The notes beneath the pieces are model-generated. The model ran no database searches, had not been told where the DNA came from, and saw only the letters and a list, made by a program, of their open reading frames with translations. 64,000 bases of DNA, taken from positions 1 to 64,000 of the forward strand of contig NZ_JAUASX010000005.1 of NCBI RefSeq assembly GCF_030345715.1, read 5' to 3'. A program made the translations under genes and the position numbers. Shown here in pieces: positions 9,059-18,295 of this stretch. Positions within the stretch are counted from its first letter, which is position 1; every line of letters begins with the position of its first letter. This stretch comes from Solimonas sp. SE-A11 (GTDB lineage: Bacteria > Pseudomonadota > Gammaproteobacteria > Nevskiales > Nevskiaceae).

Positions 9059-10462
9059 ATGACCTCCGGACCGGAGGGTTCGCCCACCCCGGCCGCTGCG
9101 CCGCCTGTTGCCCCGCCGCCACCGCGACTGATGGGCCGCATCTGGCAGGTCGGCCGCTTCGAGCTGCTCAAGCTGGCGCTGCTGGCCCTGGTCGGCGCCG
9201 GCGTCGGACGCATCTTCGGCCGGCCGCTGGCCGGGACCTGCGTGGTCCTGTTCCTGCTGCTGCTATCCAACCTGCGTCACCTGGCGATCCTGCGGGTCTG
9301 GCTTGCTACTCCCAAGAGCGTGCAACTGCCGGATATCGGCGGCCTCTGGGGCGAGAACTACAACGCGCTGCTGGAGATGCAGCGCAAGAACCGCAAGAAT
9401 AAGAAGAAGCTGACGCTGATGCTGGCGGAGTACCAGGCTTCAACGGCCGCGCTGCCGGATGCGGCCGTGGTCCTGGGCGAACGCGGCCAGATCGCCTGGT
9501 TCAACCAGGCGGCCAATACGCTGCTGGGCTTGCGGGCGCCGCAGGACACCGGACTGCGCATCACCTACCTGATCCGTCACCCGGCCTTCACCGAGTACTT
9601 CGTCAGCGGCGATTTCGACCGCGAGGTCGAGGCGCCGTCACCGGTGAATCGCGCCAAGCAGCTGTCGCTGAGGATCATTCCCTATGGCAGCAACCAGCTC
9701 CTGCTGATCGCCCGTGACGTGTCCGAACTGCGGCGCCTGGAGACGGCGCGCCGTGACTTCGTGGCCAATGCCTCGCACGAGCTGCGCACGCCGCTGACGG
9801 TGCTGCGCGGCTACCTGGAGATGATGGAACCCGAGGCTCAGCACAGCAACGCCCTCGGCCCCTGGCGCGGGCCGCTGCTCGAGATGCGCAACCAGGCCGC
9901 CCGCATGGAGTCGCTGGTCACCGACATGCTCAAGCTGGCACGCCTGGAGGCGGATTCGCTCAGCATGAAGGACACCCGCCTGGACGTGCCGCGCCTGATC
10001 CAGCGCCTGGTCGAGGACACCAAGACCCTGTCCCGTGGTGAACACCGTTTCGAGCTGCACATCGATCCGCGCGTGATGCTGATCGGTGGCGAAGCCGAGC
10101 TGGTCAGCATCGTCACCAACCTGCTGTCGAACGCGGTGCGCTATACCCCCGCCGGCGGCGTAATCGCGGTCCGCTGGGAGCCGGTGCCCGAGGGTGCACG
10201 CTTCAGCGTGGCGGACAGCGGCGTCGGCATTGCCCCGGAGGACATCCCGCGGCTGACCGAGCGTTTCTACCGCGTCGATGTCGCACGGTCCCGCGCCAGC
10301 GGTGGCACCGGCCTGGGCCTGTCCATCGTCAAGCATGCCCTGGAGCACTACGACAGCCGCCTGGAGATCCGCAGTGAGCTGGGCGTGGGCTCCACCTTCA
10401 GTTGCCGCTTCCCCCCGCACCGCGTCCACGTCGAGACAGCCGAGGCTGTCAGCCAGGGCTAG
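9059..10462 (+). CDS. phoR: Phosphate regulon sensor histidine kinase PhoR
   Basis: A 467-residue inner-membrane kinase partner of PhoB. A Pro-rich N-terminus precedes two membrane segments (about 36-50 and 56-72). Next comes a basic linker, a PAS domain (about 125-225), HisKA with His240 in ASHELRTPLTVLRGY, and HATPase with NLLSNAVRYTP, DSGVGI and GGTGLGLSIVKH. The start after the phoB stop (9059) was preferred to the upstream in-frame start, which would overlap phoB. Met at residue 25 is another possible start. PhoR senses phosphate through Pst/PhoU, both nearby. Confidence 0.93.
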   Translation: MTSGPEGSPTPAAAPPVAPPPPRLMGRIWQVGRFELLKLALLALVGAGVGRIFGRPLAGTCVVLFLLLLSNLRHLAILRVWLATPKSVQLPDIGGLWGENYNALLEMQRKNRKNKKKLTLMLAEYQASTAALPDAAVVLGERGQIAWFNQAANTLLGLRAPQDTGLRITYLIRHPAFTEYFVSGDFDREVEAPSPVNRAKQLSLRIIPYGSNQLLLIARDVSELRRLETARRDFVANASHELRTPLTVLRGYLEMMEPEAQHSNALGPWRGPLLEMRNQAARMESLVTDMLKLARLEADSLSMKDTRLDVPRLIQRLVEDTKTLSRGEHRFELHIDPRVMLIGGEAELVSIVTNLLSNAVRYTPAGGVIAVRWEPVPEGARFSVADSGVGIAPEDIPRLTERFYRVDVARSRASGGTGLGLSIVKHALEHYDSRLEIRSELGVGSTFSCRFPPHRVHVETAEAVSQG

Positions 10463-10818
10463 ACGCTTGCACTGCTGCTGCATGGTGGGGCATGGCACGC
10501 ATGCGTGCCGGCAGAACGCGGATGCCCCGGCGCCACGCTCCTTGTCTGTCCCCCGAAGCGCGGCTGAGTGCTGACCTGATCCAACGTAAATCCTGATGCC
10601 GGCCCTGCAGGCAGGGGGCGCTCTCGCCTCGACCCTTGTTGGCCCCCCCGGAAGAATCTTGTTCCTGCGCCTCAAGGCCGACCGGGAGCGGGCGCCACGG
10701 TCATTCCCTTGGCTGCGGGCATCGATCGACGGACAGTGGATGGGTGAGGGAAGAGGCTTCGCGGGTGGCCGCTGACGGGATGATTCGTGGCAGTAAGGAT
10801 CGAGCGGATTCTGTCAGG
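10463..10818. other. Intergenic region between phoR and the pst terminator, no gene seen
   Basis: About 355 bp between convergent phoR and pstB. Short open frames exist but none has a convincing start, composition or family signature. The only structure I see is a perfect 16-bp palindrome, GGCACGCATGCGTGCC, at 10494-10509, about 30 nt after the phoR stop. It could be a weak terminator for phoBR or a protein-binding site. Confidence 0.6.
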
Positions 10819-10858
10819 CAAAAAGAAAAGGCGGCTGCGGGAAGAACCCGCAGCCGCC
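10819..10858 (-). terminator. Rho-independent terminator of the pst operon
   Basis: On the minus strand a 12-bp perfect stem (GGCGGCTGCGGG / CCCGCAGCCGCC) with a 5-nt loop is followed by TTTTCTTTTTGCC. It starts 20 nt after the pstB stop. This is a textbook intrinsic terminator and shows the operon ends with pstB, not phoU. Confidence 0.92.
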
Positions 10859-10877
10859 CTTCTCGAAGGATCGCGTC

Positions 10878-11723
10878 TTAGCCGAAACGACCGGTGATGT
10901 ACTCCTCCGTCTTGGTCTGCTTCGGCTTGGTGAACAGCATGTCCGTGGCGCCGAACTCGATCAGCTCGCCCAGATACATGAAGGCCGTGAAGTCGGCGAC
11001 GCGCGCCGCCTGCTGCATGTTGTGGGTGACGATCGCGATGCTGTAGTCCGCCTTCAGCTGATAGATCAGCTCTTCGATCTTGGCGGTGGAGATCGGGTCG
11101 AGCGCCGAAGTCGGCTCGTCGAGCAGGATCACCTTGGGGCGCACGGCGATGGTGCGGGCGATGCACAGGCGCTGCTGCTGGCCGCCGGACAGGCCCAGGC
11201 CGCTGGAGTTGATCTTGTTCTTGACCTCGTCCCACAGCGCGGTGCGCTTCAGCGCGTCTTCCACGCGGCCGTCCATTTCGGACTTGGGCACCTTCTCGTA
11301 GAGCCGGATGCCGAAGGCGATGTTGTCGTAGATCGACATCGGAAACGGCGTCGGCTTCTGGAACACCATGCCGATGCGGTAGCGCAGCAGGTTGAGATCG
11401 ATTGTCGGGCTGAGGATGTTCTCGCCGTCGAGCAGGACCTCGCCCGTGGCGCGCTGGCCCGGGTAGAGGTCATACATGCGGTTGAGAATGCGCAGCAGGG
11501 TCGACTTGCCGCAGCCCGAGGGGCCGATGAAGGCCGTGGTCTGCTTCTCGTAGAGCGGCAGGCTGATGTTCTTCAGTGCAATCGACTGGCCGTAATAGAA
11601 GCACACGTCACGGATCGACACCTTCTCGGCATAGCCGGCATTGAGGGCGTCACGGGTTTCGTTCGGGCTGGCAACGGCGCTGCCGATTTGAATGCTGGGA
11701 CGATTTTCCATTTCAGTATTCAC
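10878..11723 (-). CDS. pstB: Phosphate ABC transporter ATP-binding protein PstB
   Basis: The ATPase of the high-affinity phosphate importer. Walker A is GPSGCGKST, the ABC signature [14 protein letters not shown], and Walker [14 protein letters not shown] followed by the switch region THNMQQA. Its 281 residues include an N-terminal extension of about 30 residues before the domain ([12 protein letters not shown]). An internal Met (MENRPS) is an alternative start. It is the last gene of pstSCAB and is followed by a strong terminator. Confidence 0.97.
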   Translation of the reverse strand: MNTEMENRPSIQIGSAVASPNETRDALNAGYAEKVSIRDVCFYYGQSIALKNISLPLYEKQTTAFIGPSGCGKSTLLRILNRMYDLYPGQRATGEVLLDGENILSPTIDLNLLRYRIGMVFQKPTPFPMSIYDNIAFGIRLYEKVPKSEMDGRVEDALKRTALWDEVKNKINSSGLGLSGGQQQRLCIARTIAVRPKVILLDEPTSALDPISTAKIEELIYQLKADYSIAIVTHNMQQAARVADFTAFMYLGELIEFGATDMLFTKPKQTKTEEYITGRFG

Positions 11724-11731
11724 AGGATGAG

Positions 11732-12595
11732 CTAGCTCTGTTGGCCGCGGGGAGAGGACAGCGAACGGGCGAGGATGTTGAGCGCAAGCACGGTGGTCGT
11801 GATGATCAGGGCACCGACCCAGGCCAGCTTCTGCCAGTCCTGGTACGGCGACATCGCGAACTGGAAGATCACCACGGGCAGGTTGGCCATCGGCTGGTTC
11901 ATGTCCGTGCTCCAGAACTGGTTGTTCAGGGAGGTGAACAGCAGCGGCGCGGTTTCACCGCTGATGCGCGCGACAGCCAGCAGGGCGCCGGTTACCAGGC
12001 CGCTCAGGGCGGCGCGGTAGCAGACCTTGTTGATCACGCGCCAGCGTGAGGCGCCCAGCGAGCTGGCAGCCTCGCGCAGGGTATTGGGCACCAGCAGCAG
12101 CATGTCCTCGGTGGTACGGACCACGACCGGGATCACCAGGATCGCCAGGGCGACGCTGCCGGCCCAGGCCGAGAAGTGGCCCATGGGGCGAACCATCAGT
12201 TCGTAGACAAACAGGCCGATGACGATCGACGGTGCCGACAGCAGCACGTCGTTGATGAAACGAACGATCGTGGCCGTCTTGGTGCCGCGGCCGTACTCGG
12301 CCATGAAGGTGCCGGCCAGGATGCCGATCGGTGTACCGACGAGCGCTGCTACCAGCGTCTGGATCGCCGAGCCGTAGATGGCGTTGAGCAGGCCGCCCGA
12401 TTCGCCCGGAGGTGGGGTCATGGCGGTGAAGGTCTCGAACGACAGACCGCCGATACCCTTGGACACCAGGGTGCCCAGGATCCACAGCAGCGCGACGAAG
12501 CCTGAGCCGGCCGCGATATAGGACAGGACCATCGCGATGGCATTGCGACGCTTGCGCCGCGCGTACAGCTTGGTGTCTTGGACGAAGGCATCCAT
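11732..12595 (-). CDS. pstA: Phosphate ABC transporter permease PstA
   Basis: A 287-residue inner-membrane permease with about six hydrophobic segments. The transmembrane-domain coupling motif is [25 protein letters not shown]. It forms the channel with PstC. The start overlaps the pstC stop by one base and pstB follows 8 nt later, so the three are translated from one message. Confidence 0.96.
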   Translation of the reverse strand: MDAFVQDTKLYARRKRRNAIAMVLSYIAAGSGFVALLWILGTLVSKGIGGLSFETFTAMTPPPGESGGLLNAIYGSAIQTLVAALVGTPIGILAGTFMAEYGRGTKTATIVRFINDVLLSAPSIVIGLFVYELMVRPMGHFSAWAGSVALAILVIPVVVRTTEDMLLLVPNTLREAASSLGASRWRVINKVCYRAALSGLVTGALLAVARISGETAPLLFTSLNNQFWSTDMNQPMANLPVVIFQFAMSPYQDWQKLAWVGALIITTTVLALNILARSLSSPRGQQS

Positions 12596-13566
12596 TAGCG
12601 GTTCTCCTTCATCTGCAGGCGCAGCAGCATCAGGCGGGCGGCGGCCAGCACGATGAAGGTAATCATGAACAGGATCAGGCCCAGCGAAATCAGGGCCGAG
12701 GTATACATCTCGCCATCGGCCTCGGTGAACTCATTGGCGATGGTGGCCGAGATCGTGGTGCCCGGCGCGATCAGTGAGGTTGCGATGCGGTGGGCGTTGC
12801 CGATGACGAAGGTGACCGCCATGGTCTCGCCCAGGGCGCGGCCCAGGCCGAGCATGACGCCGCCGACAATGCCGGTGCGGGTGTAGGGAATGACGACCTT
12901 CCAGACCACCTCCCAGGTGGTCGCGCCCAGGCCGTAGGCGGACTCCTTGAGCATCGGCGGCACGGTCTCGAACACGTCGCGCGTCACGGACGTGATGTAG
13001 GGCAGAACCATGATGCTGAGGATCAGGGCGGCGGTCAGCACGCCGATACCATAGGGCGGGCCAGTGAAGAGGCTCTCCAGCCAGGGGATGCCTTCAGCGG
13101 CGCTGATCAGGGCCGGCTGAACATACTGCTGCAGCAGCGGTGCCAGCACGAAAAGGCCCCAGAGGCCGTAGATGATGCTGGGGATGCCGGCGAGCAGTTC
13201 GATGCCGGTACCCAGGGTGCGCTTGAGCGAGCGCGGGCAGAGCTCGGTCATGAAGATGGCAATGCCGATGCTGATCGGCACGCCGATGAACATGGCAATG
13301 ACGGAGGTGACGATGGTGCCGTAGATCGGTGCGGCGGCGCCGAAGATTTCGGTGACCGGATTCCATTTTTCCGTCGTGAAGAAGCCGAAGCCGAACTTCT
13401 CGAAGGCCGGGATGGAGCCGTGGATCAGCACGCCGATGACACCGCCCAGCAGCAGCAGGACCAGCAGGGCGGCACTACGGGTCAGCCCATGCATCAGGCT
13501 GTCGATGAGGCTGTTTTTCCTCAGTACGGATGGTGCAACGGTGCCGCTTTGGGCCGCAAGTTCCAC
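12595..13566 (-). CDS. pstC: Phosphate ABC transporter permease PstC
   Basis: A 323-residue membrane permease. It shows the PstC-type stretch [48 protein letters not shown] and the EAA-like [20 protein letters not shown]. It is paired with PstA downstream. About 250 bp separate it from pstS upstream, with a hairpin in between that may lower expression of the membrane and ATPase subunits relative to the binding protein. Confidence 0.97.
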   Translation of the reverse strand: MELAAQSGTVAPSVLRKNSLIDSLMHGLTRSAALLVLLLLGGVIGVLIHGSIPAFEKFGFGFFTTEKWNPVTEIFGAAAPIYGTIVTSVIAMFIGVPISIGIAIFMTELCPRSLKRTLGTGIELLAGIPSIIYGLWGLFVLAPLLQQYVQPALISAAEGIPWLESLFTGPPYGIGVLTAALILSIMVLPYITSVTRDVFETVPPMLKESAYGLGATTWEVVWKVVIPYTRTGIVGGVMLGLGRALGETMAVTFVIGNAHRIATSLIAPGTTISATIANEFTEADGEMYTSALISLGLILFMITFIVLAAARLMLLRLQMKENR

Positions 13567-13759
13567 GGACTACCCCTGTTGGGCCGATTGGACGGAAGCA
13601 TTTGGCATGAGCCGGATCGCCAGGACGTCGTTGCGGGGGCACCCCTTGCGGTGAGGCCGCAAGACCGGTTGCCAGTATACCGCTGCTTCGTTTCTGCGAT
13701 TTGACACGGTGCGCATCTTTCAAGCCATTGAGAAAAATGACTTTATCTTGTTCAAGACG

Positions 13760-13791
13760 AAACGGAGGGGCCGATTACGACCCCTCCGTTT
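13760..13791 (-). terminator. Hairpin between pstS and pstC (partial terminator)
   Basis: AAACGGAGGGG and CCCCTCCGTTT form a perfect 11-bp stem with a 10-nt loop, 28 nt past the pstS stop. Minus-strand sequence after it (CGTCTTG) is only weakly T-rich. A leaky terminator here would let pstS mRNA exceed pstCAB mRNA, as commonly seen for binding-protein genes. This is inference. Confidence 0.6.
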
Positions 13792-13819
13792 CACAACTAC
13801 GGAAGGCAACAGGAACCGA

Positions 13820-14869
13820 TTACGGCCAGAGCGGCTTGCCGGACTCGTCCTGGATGGTGGCCCAGGTCTGGTTGACCATCTTGATGACGCTTTCCGGCAT
13901 CGGCACGTAGTCCAGCTCGTCAGCAGCCGGCCCGCCCTTCTTGTAGGCCCAGTCGAAGAACTTCAGGGCCTGCTTCAGGTCGGCGGCGCCCTTGCCCGGC
14001 TTCTGGTAGACCAGGATGAAGGTGGCGGCGGTGATCGGCCAGCTGTTGGCGCCCGGCTGGTTGGCGAGGATCAGGAAGTAGTTCTGAACCTTGGCCCAGT
14101 CGGCGTCGGCAGCGGCAGCCTGGAAGGTGGTGTTGTCCGGGGAGACAACCTTGCCGTCACGGTTGACCATCTTGGTGTAGGACATCTTGTTCTGCTTGGC
14201 GTAGGCGTACTCGACGTAGCCGATCGCGCCCTTGGTCTGGGCGACCATGTTGGCGACGCCTTCGTTGCCCTTGCCGCCGATGCCCACCGGCCAGGACAGG
14301 GAGGAGTCGGCACCCACGTCCACGCGCCACTGGTTGCTCACCTGCGACAGGTAGTAGGCGAAGTTGAAGGTGGTACCCGAGCCGTCGGAGCGGTGCACCA
14401 CGGCGATGGCCTGGCTCGGCAGCTTGACGCCCGGGTTCAGCTTGGCGATCTCGGCGTCGTTCCACTTGGCGATCTTGCCCATGAAGATCTTGGCCATGGT
14501 CGGGCCGTCCAGCACCAGCTGGTTCGGCCCGATGCCGTCGACGTTGACGATCGCCACCACGGCGCCCATCACCATCGGGAACTGCAGCAGGCCGGCTTCC
14601 TTGAGCTCGTCCGGCTTCAGCGGCTTGTCGGTGGCGCCAAAGGTGACGGTCTTGGCCTTGATCTGCTTGATGCCGCCGCCGGAGCCGATCGACTGGTAGT
14701 TCAGGCCGATGCCTGTTTCCTTCTTGTACGCGTCCGCCCACTTGGCGTAGATCGGGTAGGGGAAGGTCGCGCCGGCGCCCGAGATATCGGCGGCGACGGC
14801 GTTGCTCGCCATAACCACGCCGGCGACGGCCAGCGCAGCTTTGGCGAAGGACTTGCGGAACAGGGTCAT
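13820..14869 (-). CDS. pstS: Phosphate ABC transporter substrate-binding protein PstS
   Basis: A 349-residue periplasmic phosphate-binding protein. The signal peptide is visible (MTLFRKSFAKAALAVAGVVMASNAVA/AD). The mature protein starts DISGAGATFPYPIYAKWADAYKK. Phosphate ligands lie in SIGSGGGIKQI and in VVHRSDGSGTTFNF, both classic PstS motifs. It is the first gene of the minus-strand pst operon, with a candidate Pho box 55 bp upstream. Confidence 0.97.
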   Translation of the reverse strand: MTLFRKSFAKAALAVAGVVMASNAVAADISGAGATFPYPIYAKWADAYKKETGIGLNYQSIGSGGGIKQIKAKTVTFGATDKPLKPDELKEAGLLQFPMVMGAVVAIVNVDGIGPNQLVLDGPTMAKIFMGKIAKWNDAEIAKLNPGVKLPSQAIAVVHRSDGSGTTFNFAYYLSQVSNQWRVDVGADSSLSWPVGIGGKGNEGVANMVAQTKGAIGYVEYAYAKQNKMSYTKMVNRDGKVVSPDNTTFQAAAADADWAKVQNYFLILANQPGANSWPITAATFILVYQKPGKGAADLKQALKFFDWAYKKGGPAADELDYVPMPESVIKMVNQTWATIQDESGKPLWP

Positions 14870-14923
14870 CAGGAAACTCCGGTCTGTTTTTGGACTTGAG
14901 GACGCGGAGAGTACTTGGCGAAT

Positions 14924-14941
14924 CTTACAGTTTTGTTGCGA
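14924..14941 (-). promoter_or_regulatory. Candidate Pho box upstream of pstS
   Basis: Read on the minus strand: TCGCAAC-AAAA-CTGTAAG, two 7-mers 11 bp apart around an A-rich spacer, matching 4/7 and 6/7 of CTGTAAC. It is 55 bp upstream of the pstS start. TACTCT lies about 10 bp downstream and could be the -10 element. Position and orientation fit PhoB-dependent activation. Confidence 0.5.
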
Positions 14942-15025
14942 CCAGCCCGTCGGAGGGGAGAAATCCTGCGGTTGGGGCCATTTGACCCCTGTAATCTGTT
15001 AATAGGCTAGGGGGGGAGGCTGTCA

Positions 15026-15043
15026 CTGTCACATGTTATTCAC
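15026..15043 (+). promoter_or_regulatory. Candidate Pho box upstream of phoU
   Basis: CTGTCAC-ATGT-TATTCAC on the plus strand: a perfect first 7-mer and a 4/7 second, 11 bp apart. An extra CTGTCAC begins 6 bp earlier (15020-15026). Direct repeats CTGTAAT/CTGTTAAT lie at 14989-15003 in the same gap. The site points toward phoU, about 135 bp away. The 309-bp pstS-phoU gap holds no gene that I can see. Confidence 0.38.
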
Positions 15044-15178
15044 AAAGCCGGGGCATATTGGCGCCCCCGCACCGTCCCGGCTGCGGCGTTGGTGCTTTCC
15101 CTCCCCCGACCGGACCGGCGATACATCGCATTGTCGGCTGCGGGTATAGTGCCCAGGCAACGGAGAATCTTAGCGATC

Positions 15179-15895
15179 ATGGACAAGAATCCTCATCGGC
15201 AGCACATTTCGACCCAGTTCAACGTGGAACTGGAGGACGTGCGTCAGCGCGTGCTGGCCATGGGCGGAATGGTCGAGCAGCAGATCACGGAGGCCACCCA
15301 GGCGTTGATGAACGGTGATCGCGCGTTGGCCGAGCAGGTCGTCGCCAACGATGCCAAGGTCAACCAGATGGAGGTCTTCATCGACGAGGAGTGCTCCCGC
15401 ATCCTCGCCCGCCGCCAGCCGACCGCCAGCGACCTGCGCCTGGTCTATGCGGTGATCAAGACCATCACGGACCTCGAGCGTATCGGCGACGAGGCCGAGA
15501 AGATCGCCCGCATGGCGATCGACCTGACCAACCACACCCGCACCAGCGAAGGCATGCTGGAAGTGCAGCACCTGTCGCGCCAGGTGGTCCAGGTGGTGCA
15601 TGACGCCCTTGATGCCTTCGCACGGATCGATACCGAGATGGCCTTGAAGGTTGCCCACGCCGACCAGGCGGTGGACCGCGAGTACGAGGCCCTGATGCGT
15701 CAGTGCATCACCTTCATGATGGAGGATCCGCGCACGATCCGCCGCGTCATGGACATGATCTGGAGCATCCGCGCGCTGGAGCGTATCGGCGACCATGCCA
15801 AGAACATCGCCGAGTACGTGATCTACCTGGTCAAGGGCAAGGACGTGCGCCACGTCTCGCTCGAGGTCATGGAAAAGGAAGCCCGCGGCGCCTGA
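15179..15895 (+). CDS. phoU: Phosphate signalling complex protein PhoU
   Basis: A 238-residue helical-bundle protein that mediates negative control of PhoR by the Pst transporter. Two PhoU repeats are visible, with the metal-site motifs DLERIGDEAEKIARMA near residue 98 and ALERIGDHAKNIAEYVIY near 199. The ATG at 15179, preceded by CGGAGAAT, gives the usual start MDKNPHRQHIS. The longer frame upstream lacks support. In many bacteria phoU ends the pst operon; here it is divergent from pstS with its own promoter region and terminator. Confidence 0.96.
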   Translation: MDKNPHRQHISTQFNVELEDVRQRVLAMGGMVEQQITEATQALMNGDRALAEQVVANDAKVNQMEVFIDEECSRILARRQPTASDLRLVYAVIKTITDLERIGDEAEKIARMAIDLTNHTRTSEGMLEVQHLSRQVVQVVHDALDAFARIDTEMALKVAHADQAVDREYEALMRQCITFMMEDPRTIRRVMDMIWSIRALERIGDHAKNIAEYVIYLVKGKDVRHVSLEVMEKEARGA

Positions 15896-15922
15896 TGGCC
15901 CCGGGAGGTCCGAGGAACAACG

Positions 15923-15950
15923 GGCCACGCAGCGATGCGTGGCCTTTTTT
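15923..15950 (+). terminator. Rho-independent terminator of phoU
   Basis: A perfect 9-bp stem (GGCCACGCA / TGCGTGGCC) with a GCGA loop is followed directly by six T residues, 27 nt after the phoU stop. Confidence 0.93.
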
Positions 15951-16021
15951 GCTTGCCCGTTGGCAAGCTGCGCGGGCTTGGATTGCCTGCAGAAAGCGAA
16001 TATTAATTCGGAGTAACCACG

Positions 16022-16891
16022 ATGTTTGCAGCCAGACGCCTGATGGTCCTGACCTTGATCCTGCTCTGCAGCGCCTGCGCGCAGCGACCCATCCAGCTTT
16101 ACGACGGCAACCCCGCCGGGACCGCCACGATCAGCATGCCGGAGCAACTGGAGGTGGAGCAGCTGAACGGCAAGCCGGTACGGGGTGCCAAGGGCATGTT
16201 CACGCGTGGCGACAAGAACCTCGAGGTGGCGGCCCCGGGGCGTTACGAGCTGATGGTGTTCTACCGGGAGGTCCTCAATCCCCAGGGCGAACATGAAGTA
16301 GCGAAATCCGATCCAGAGCTGTTCGTGGTCGATGCCGTGCCCGGTCACCGCTACCGTCTCGATTATGAGCGCCCGCGCAATACAGCCGAGGCGCGCCAAC
16401 TGGCAGCGGACTTCAAGGGGTGGATCGAGGACCAGAATACAGGTGTACGGACGGCCTCCACCGACAGCGGGCTGGCTTTCGACCGGAGCATCGGGGCAGC
16501 ACTCCAGCCGGGCAGCAAGCTGATCAGTGCGTCGGAGCAACAGCCTGGTGCGAAGCAGATCATCGCCCCCCTGGCGATTCCGCCCGCGGCTGCATCGGCG
16601 ACGGCCGTTTCGATACCGGCCCCAGCCCTGGTTCCTGCCGTGGTGCCGGCGCCGGCTGCCGGGTCGGCATCAGCTCCGGCCAAGCCTGCCGCCGATATCA
16701 TGGAGCGGCTGCCGCTGCTGAAGGCCTGGTGGAAGCAAGCCAGCGTCGAGGAGCGCAAGCAGGCGCTACGCTGGGTTGGCGATGATGTCGAGCAGGGCGG
16801 CTCCGAGTACCTAGCCTCGTTCCAGGGGCTCTGGCGCCAGGCCCGTAGCGCCGAGCGCCGCGATTTCGTGAGCTGGGCGGGATCGCACTGA
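16022..16891 (+). CDS. DUF2057 (YccT-like) family exported protein, probable lipoprotein
   Basis: A 289-residue protein with signal peptide MFAARRLMVLTLILLCSAC; the LCSAC end is a fair but not perfect lipobox. The first half resembles DUF2057/YccT (ISMPEQLEVEQLNGKPV, then GRYELMVFYREV, then a YRLDYERP strand). An Ala/Pro/Val-rich linker (about 185-220) leads to a C-terminal segment. That segment holds LLKAWWKQASVEERKQALRWVG and LWRQARSAERRDFVSWAG, like the tryptophan-rich tail of YccT but duplicated. Function unknown. It is flanked by terminators on both sides, so probably monocistronic. Confidence 0.7.
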   Translation: MFAARRLMVLTLILLCSACAQRPIQLYDGNPAGTATISMPEQLEVEQLNGKPVRGAKGMFTRGDKNLEVAAPGRYELMVFYREVLNPQGEHEVAKSDPELFVVDAVPGHRYRLDYERPRNTAEARQLAADFKGWIEDQNTGVRTASTDSGLAFDRSIGAALQPGSKLISASEQQPGAKQIIAPLAIPPAAASATAVSIPAPALVPAVVPAPAAGSASAPAKPAADIMERLPLLKAWWKQASVEERKQALRWVGDDVEQGGSEYLASFQGLWRQARSAERRDFVSWAGSH

Positions 16892-16924
16892 ATTGGGGCA
16901 TTCCCGGAACCGGCGTTCATGTGA

Positions 16925-16949
16925 AGGCACCTGTACGGTGCCTTTTTCA
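16925..16949 (+). terminator. Rho-independent terminator after the DUF2057 gene
   Basis: AGGCACC and GGTGCCT form a 7-bp stem around TGTAC, followed by TTTTCATTT. It lies 34 nt after the stop. Confidence 0.85.
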
Positions 16950-17135
16950 TTTAAATGACACAAATCTTAAAAAAAAGCTTCACCACCGGTCCTCATACTC
17001 CGCGCCGTTAAACAACCAGTAGCCGACAGGTTCCTGGGGCAATAGCTCTCTTTGTGGGGGGTCGGGTTCCAAGTGGACCCGGACTGATCGAAGGGCGCGC
17101 GGGTTCCCAATTATTTTCGAGACAGGAGTGCTGTT

Positions 17136-18227
17136 GTGAAAAAGAATCTCATCGCTGTTGCCGTGGCTGCCATGACGGTCGTCCCGACGGTTTCTTTCGC
17201 TGCCGACACCAAGGTGTACGGCCGCTTCAACATCGGCCTTGACCGGGTCAAGGATGAAATCGGCCTCGGCGACGGCGGCCTGAACAACAACGCCACCGGC
17301 GCGGCTGCCGAAGGCGCTTGGCGCATTCGCGACATGGTCAACTCCTCGCGTCTGGGCTTCAAGGGCAAGGAAGATGTGGGTCTGGGCGATCTCGCCGTGA
17401 TCTACCAGCTCGAGTACGGCATCGACCCGGATGGTTCCGAGGGCGCGGCTTTCTCCCAGCGCAACATCTTCGTCGGCCTGACCGGCGGCTTCGGTACCGT
17501 GAAGTTCGGCAAGTACGACACGCTGATCAAGGATGCCGGTGCCAAGGTCGACCAGTTCAATGACCAGTCGATCGGTGATATCACCTTCCTGATGGTCGGT
17601 GAGAACCGCGAGAACAACCTGATCTCGTACTCCTCGCCGAAGATCGCCGAGATGCTGACCCTGAACGCGGCCGTCCAGCTGGGTGAGCGCCGTGCAGCCA
17701 CCGACAACGCTGCCGACTTCGACAAGGGCCTTGCCGACACCTTCTTCCTGTCCGCCGATTTCGAGTCGGGTATCTTCTTTGCCACGCTGGCCTACGCCGA
17801 CAACGACGTCCAGACGCTGAAGATGGACAACCTGGCGGGTGTGACCGGTACGGACCAGTGGCGCCTCGCCGCCGGCGTGAAGATGCCGATGGGTCTTGAG
17901 TTGGGCGCGCTCTACCAGGTCGCTACTGGCATCTCGTCGGTTGCTGCCCCCACCGGTGACGACCGCGAAGAGACCAGCTACCTGGTTTCGGCTGCCTTTA
18001 CTGTTGATGCCTTCAAGTTCAAGGGGCAGTACGGCAAGACCGATGCCGATGTCACCGACAACAGCCGTGACATGTTCGGCCTGGGCGTGGACTACAAGCT
18101 GAGCAAGGCGTTGACGACTCAGGTCTTCTACATGAACTACTCGCAGGATGCGGTGGCGAACATGGTGCCGGCCGGCAGCAGCGGCGACACGAGTTCCTAT
18201 GGTCTGGCGATGATTTACAGCTTCTAA
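17136..18227 (+). CDS. Gram-negative general porin
   Basis: A 363-residue outer-membrane beta-barrel. The signal peptide is MKKNLIAVAVAAMTVVPTVSFA/AD. The mature start TKVYGRFNIGLD and the loop motif SSRLGFKGKEDVGLGDLAVIYQLEYGI are typical of Porin_4/OmpC-like porins. The protein ends in aromatic Phe (LAMIYSF), the BAM recognition signal. The start is GTG with ACAGGAG 7 nt upstream. It sits among phosphate genes, which hints at a role in phosphate entry, but I see no clear Pho box before it and no OprP-type signature, so specificity is unknown. Confidence 0.92.
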   Translation: MKKNLIAVAVAAMTVVPTVSFAADTKVYGRFNIGLDRVKDEIGLGDGGLNNNATGAAAEGAWRIRDMVNSSRLGFKGKEDVGLGDLAVIYQLEYGIDPDGSEGAAFSQRNIFVGLTGGFGTVKFGKYDTLIKDAGAKVDQFNDQSIGDITFLMVGENRENNLISYSSPKIAEMLTLNAAVQLGERRAATDNAADFDKGLADTFFLSADFESGIFFATLAYADNDVQTLKMDNLAGVTGTDQWRLAAGVKMPMGLELGALYQVATGISSVAAPTGDDREETSYLVSAAFTVDAFKFKGQYGKTDADVTDNSRDMFGLGVDYKLSKALTTQVFYMNYSQDAVANMVPAGSSGDTSSYGLAMIYSF

Positions 18228-18250
18228 TTTGTCCTGTACCGCTACAAGAA

Positions 18251-18276
18251 AAGCCCGGCGCGAGCCGGGCTTTTTT
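18251..18276 (+). terminator. Rho-independent terminator after the porin (likely bidirectional)
   Basis: AAGCCCGGC and GCCGGGCTT form a 9-bp stem with a GCGA loop followed by a T-run. On the other strand it is followed by CTTTTCTTG, so it may also end aroG transcription from the convergent side. Confidence 0.9.
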
Positions 18277-18295
18277 CTGGTGCGGACTTTCTTTC

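Noticed and set aside
10636-10881. Small plus-strand gene between phoR and pstB
   Set aside because: The frame runs through the pst terminator hairpin, has no ribosome-binding site and no recognisable protein features.
15131-15150. Promoter TTGTCG/TATAGT before phoU
   Set aside because: The spacing between the two hexamers is only 8 bp, too short for a sigma-70 promoter.
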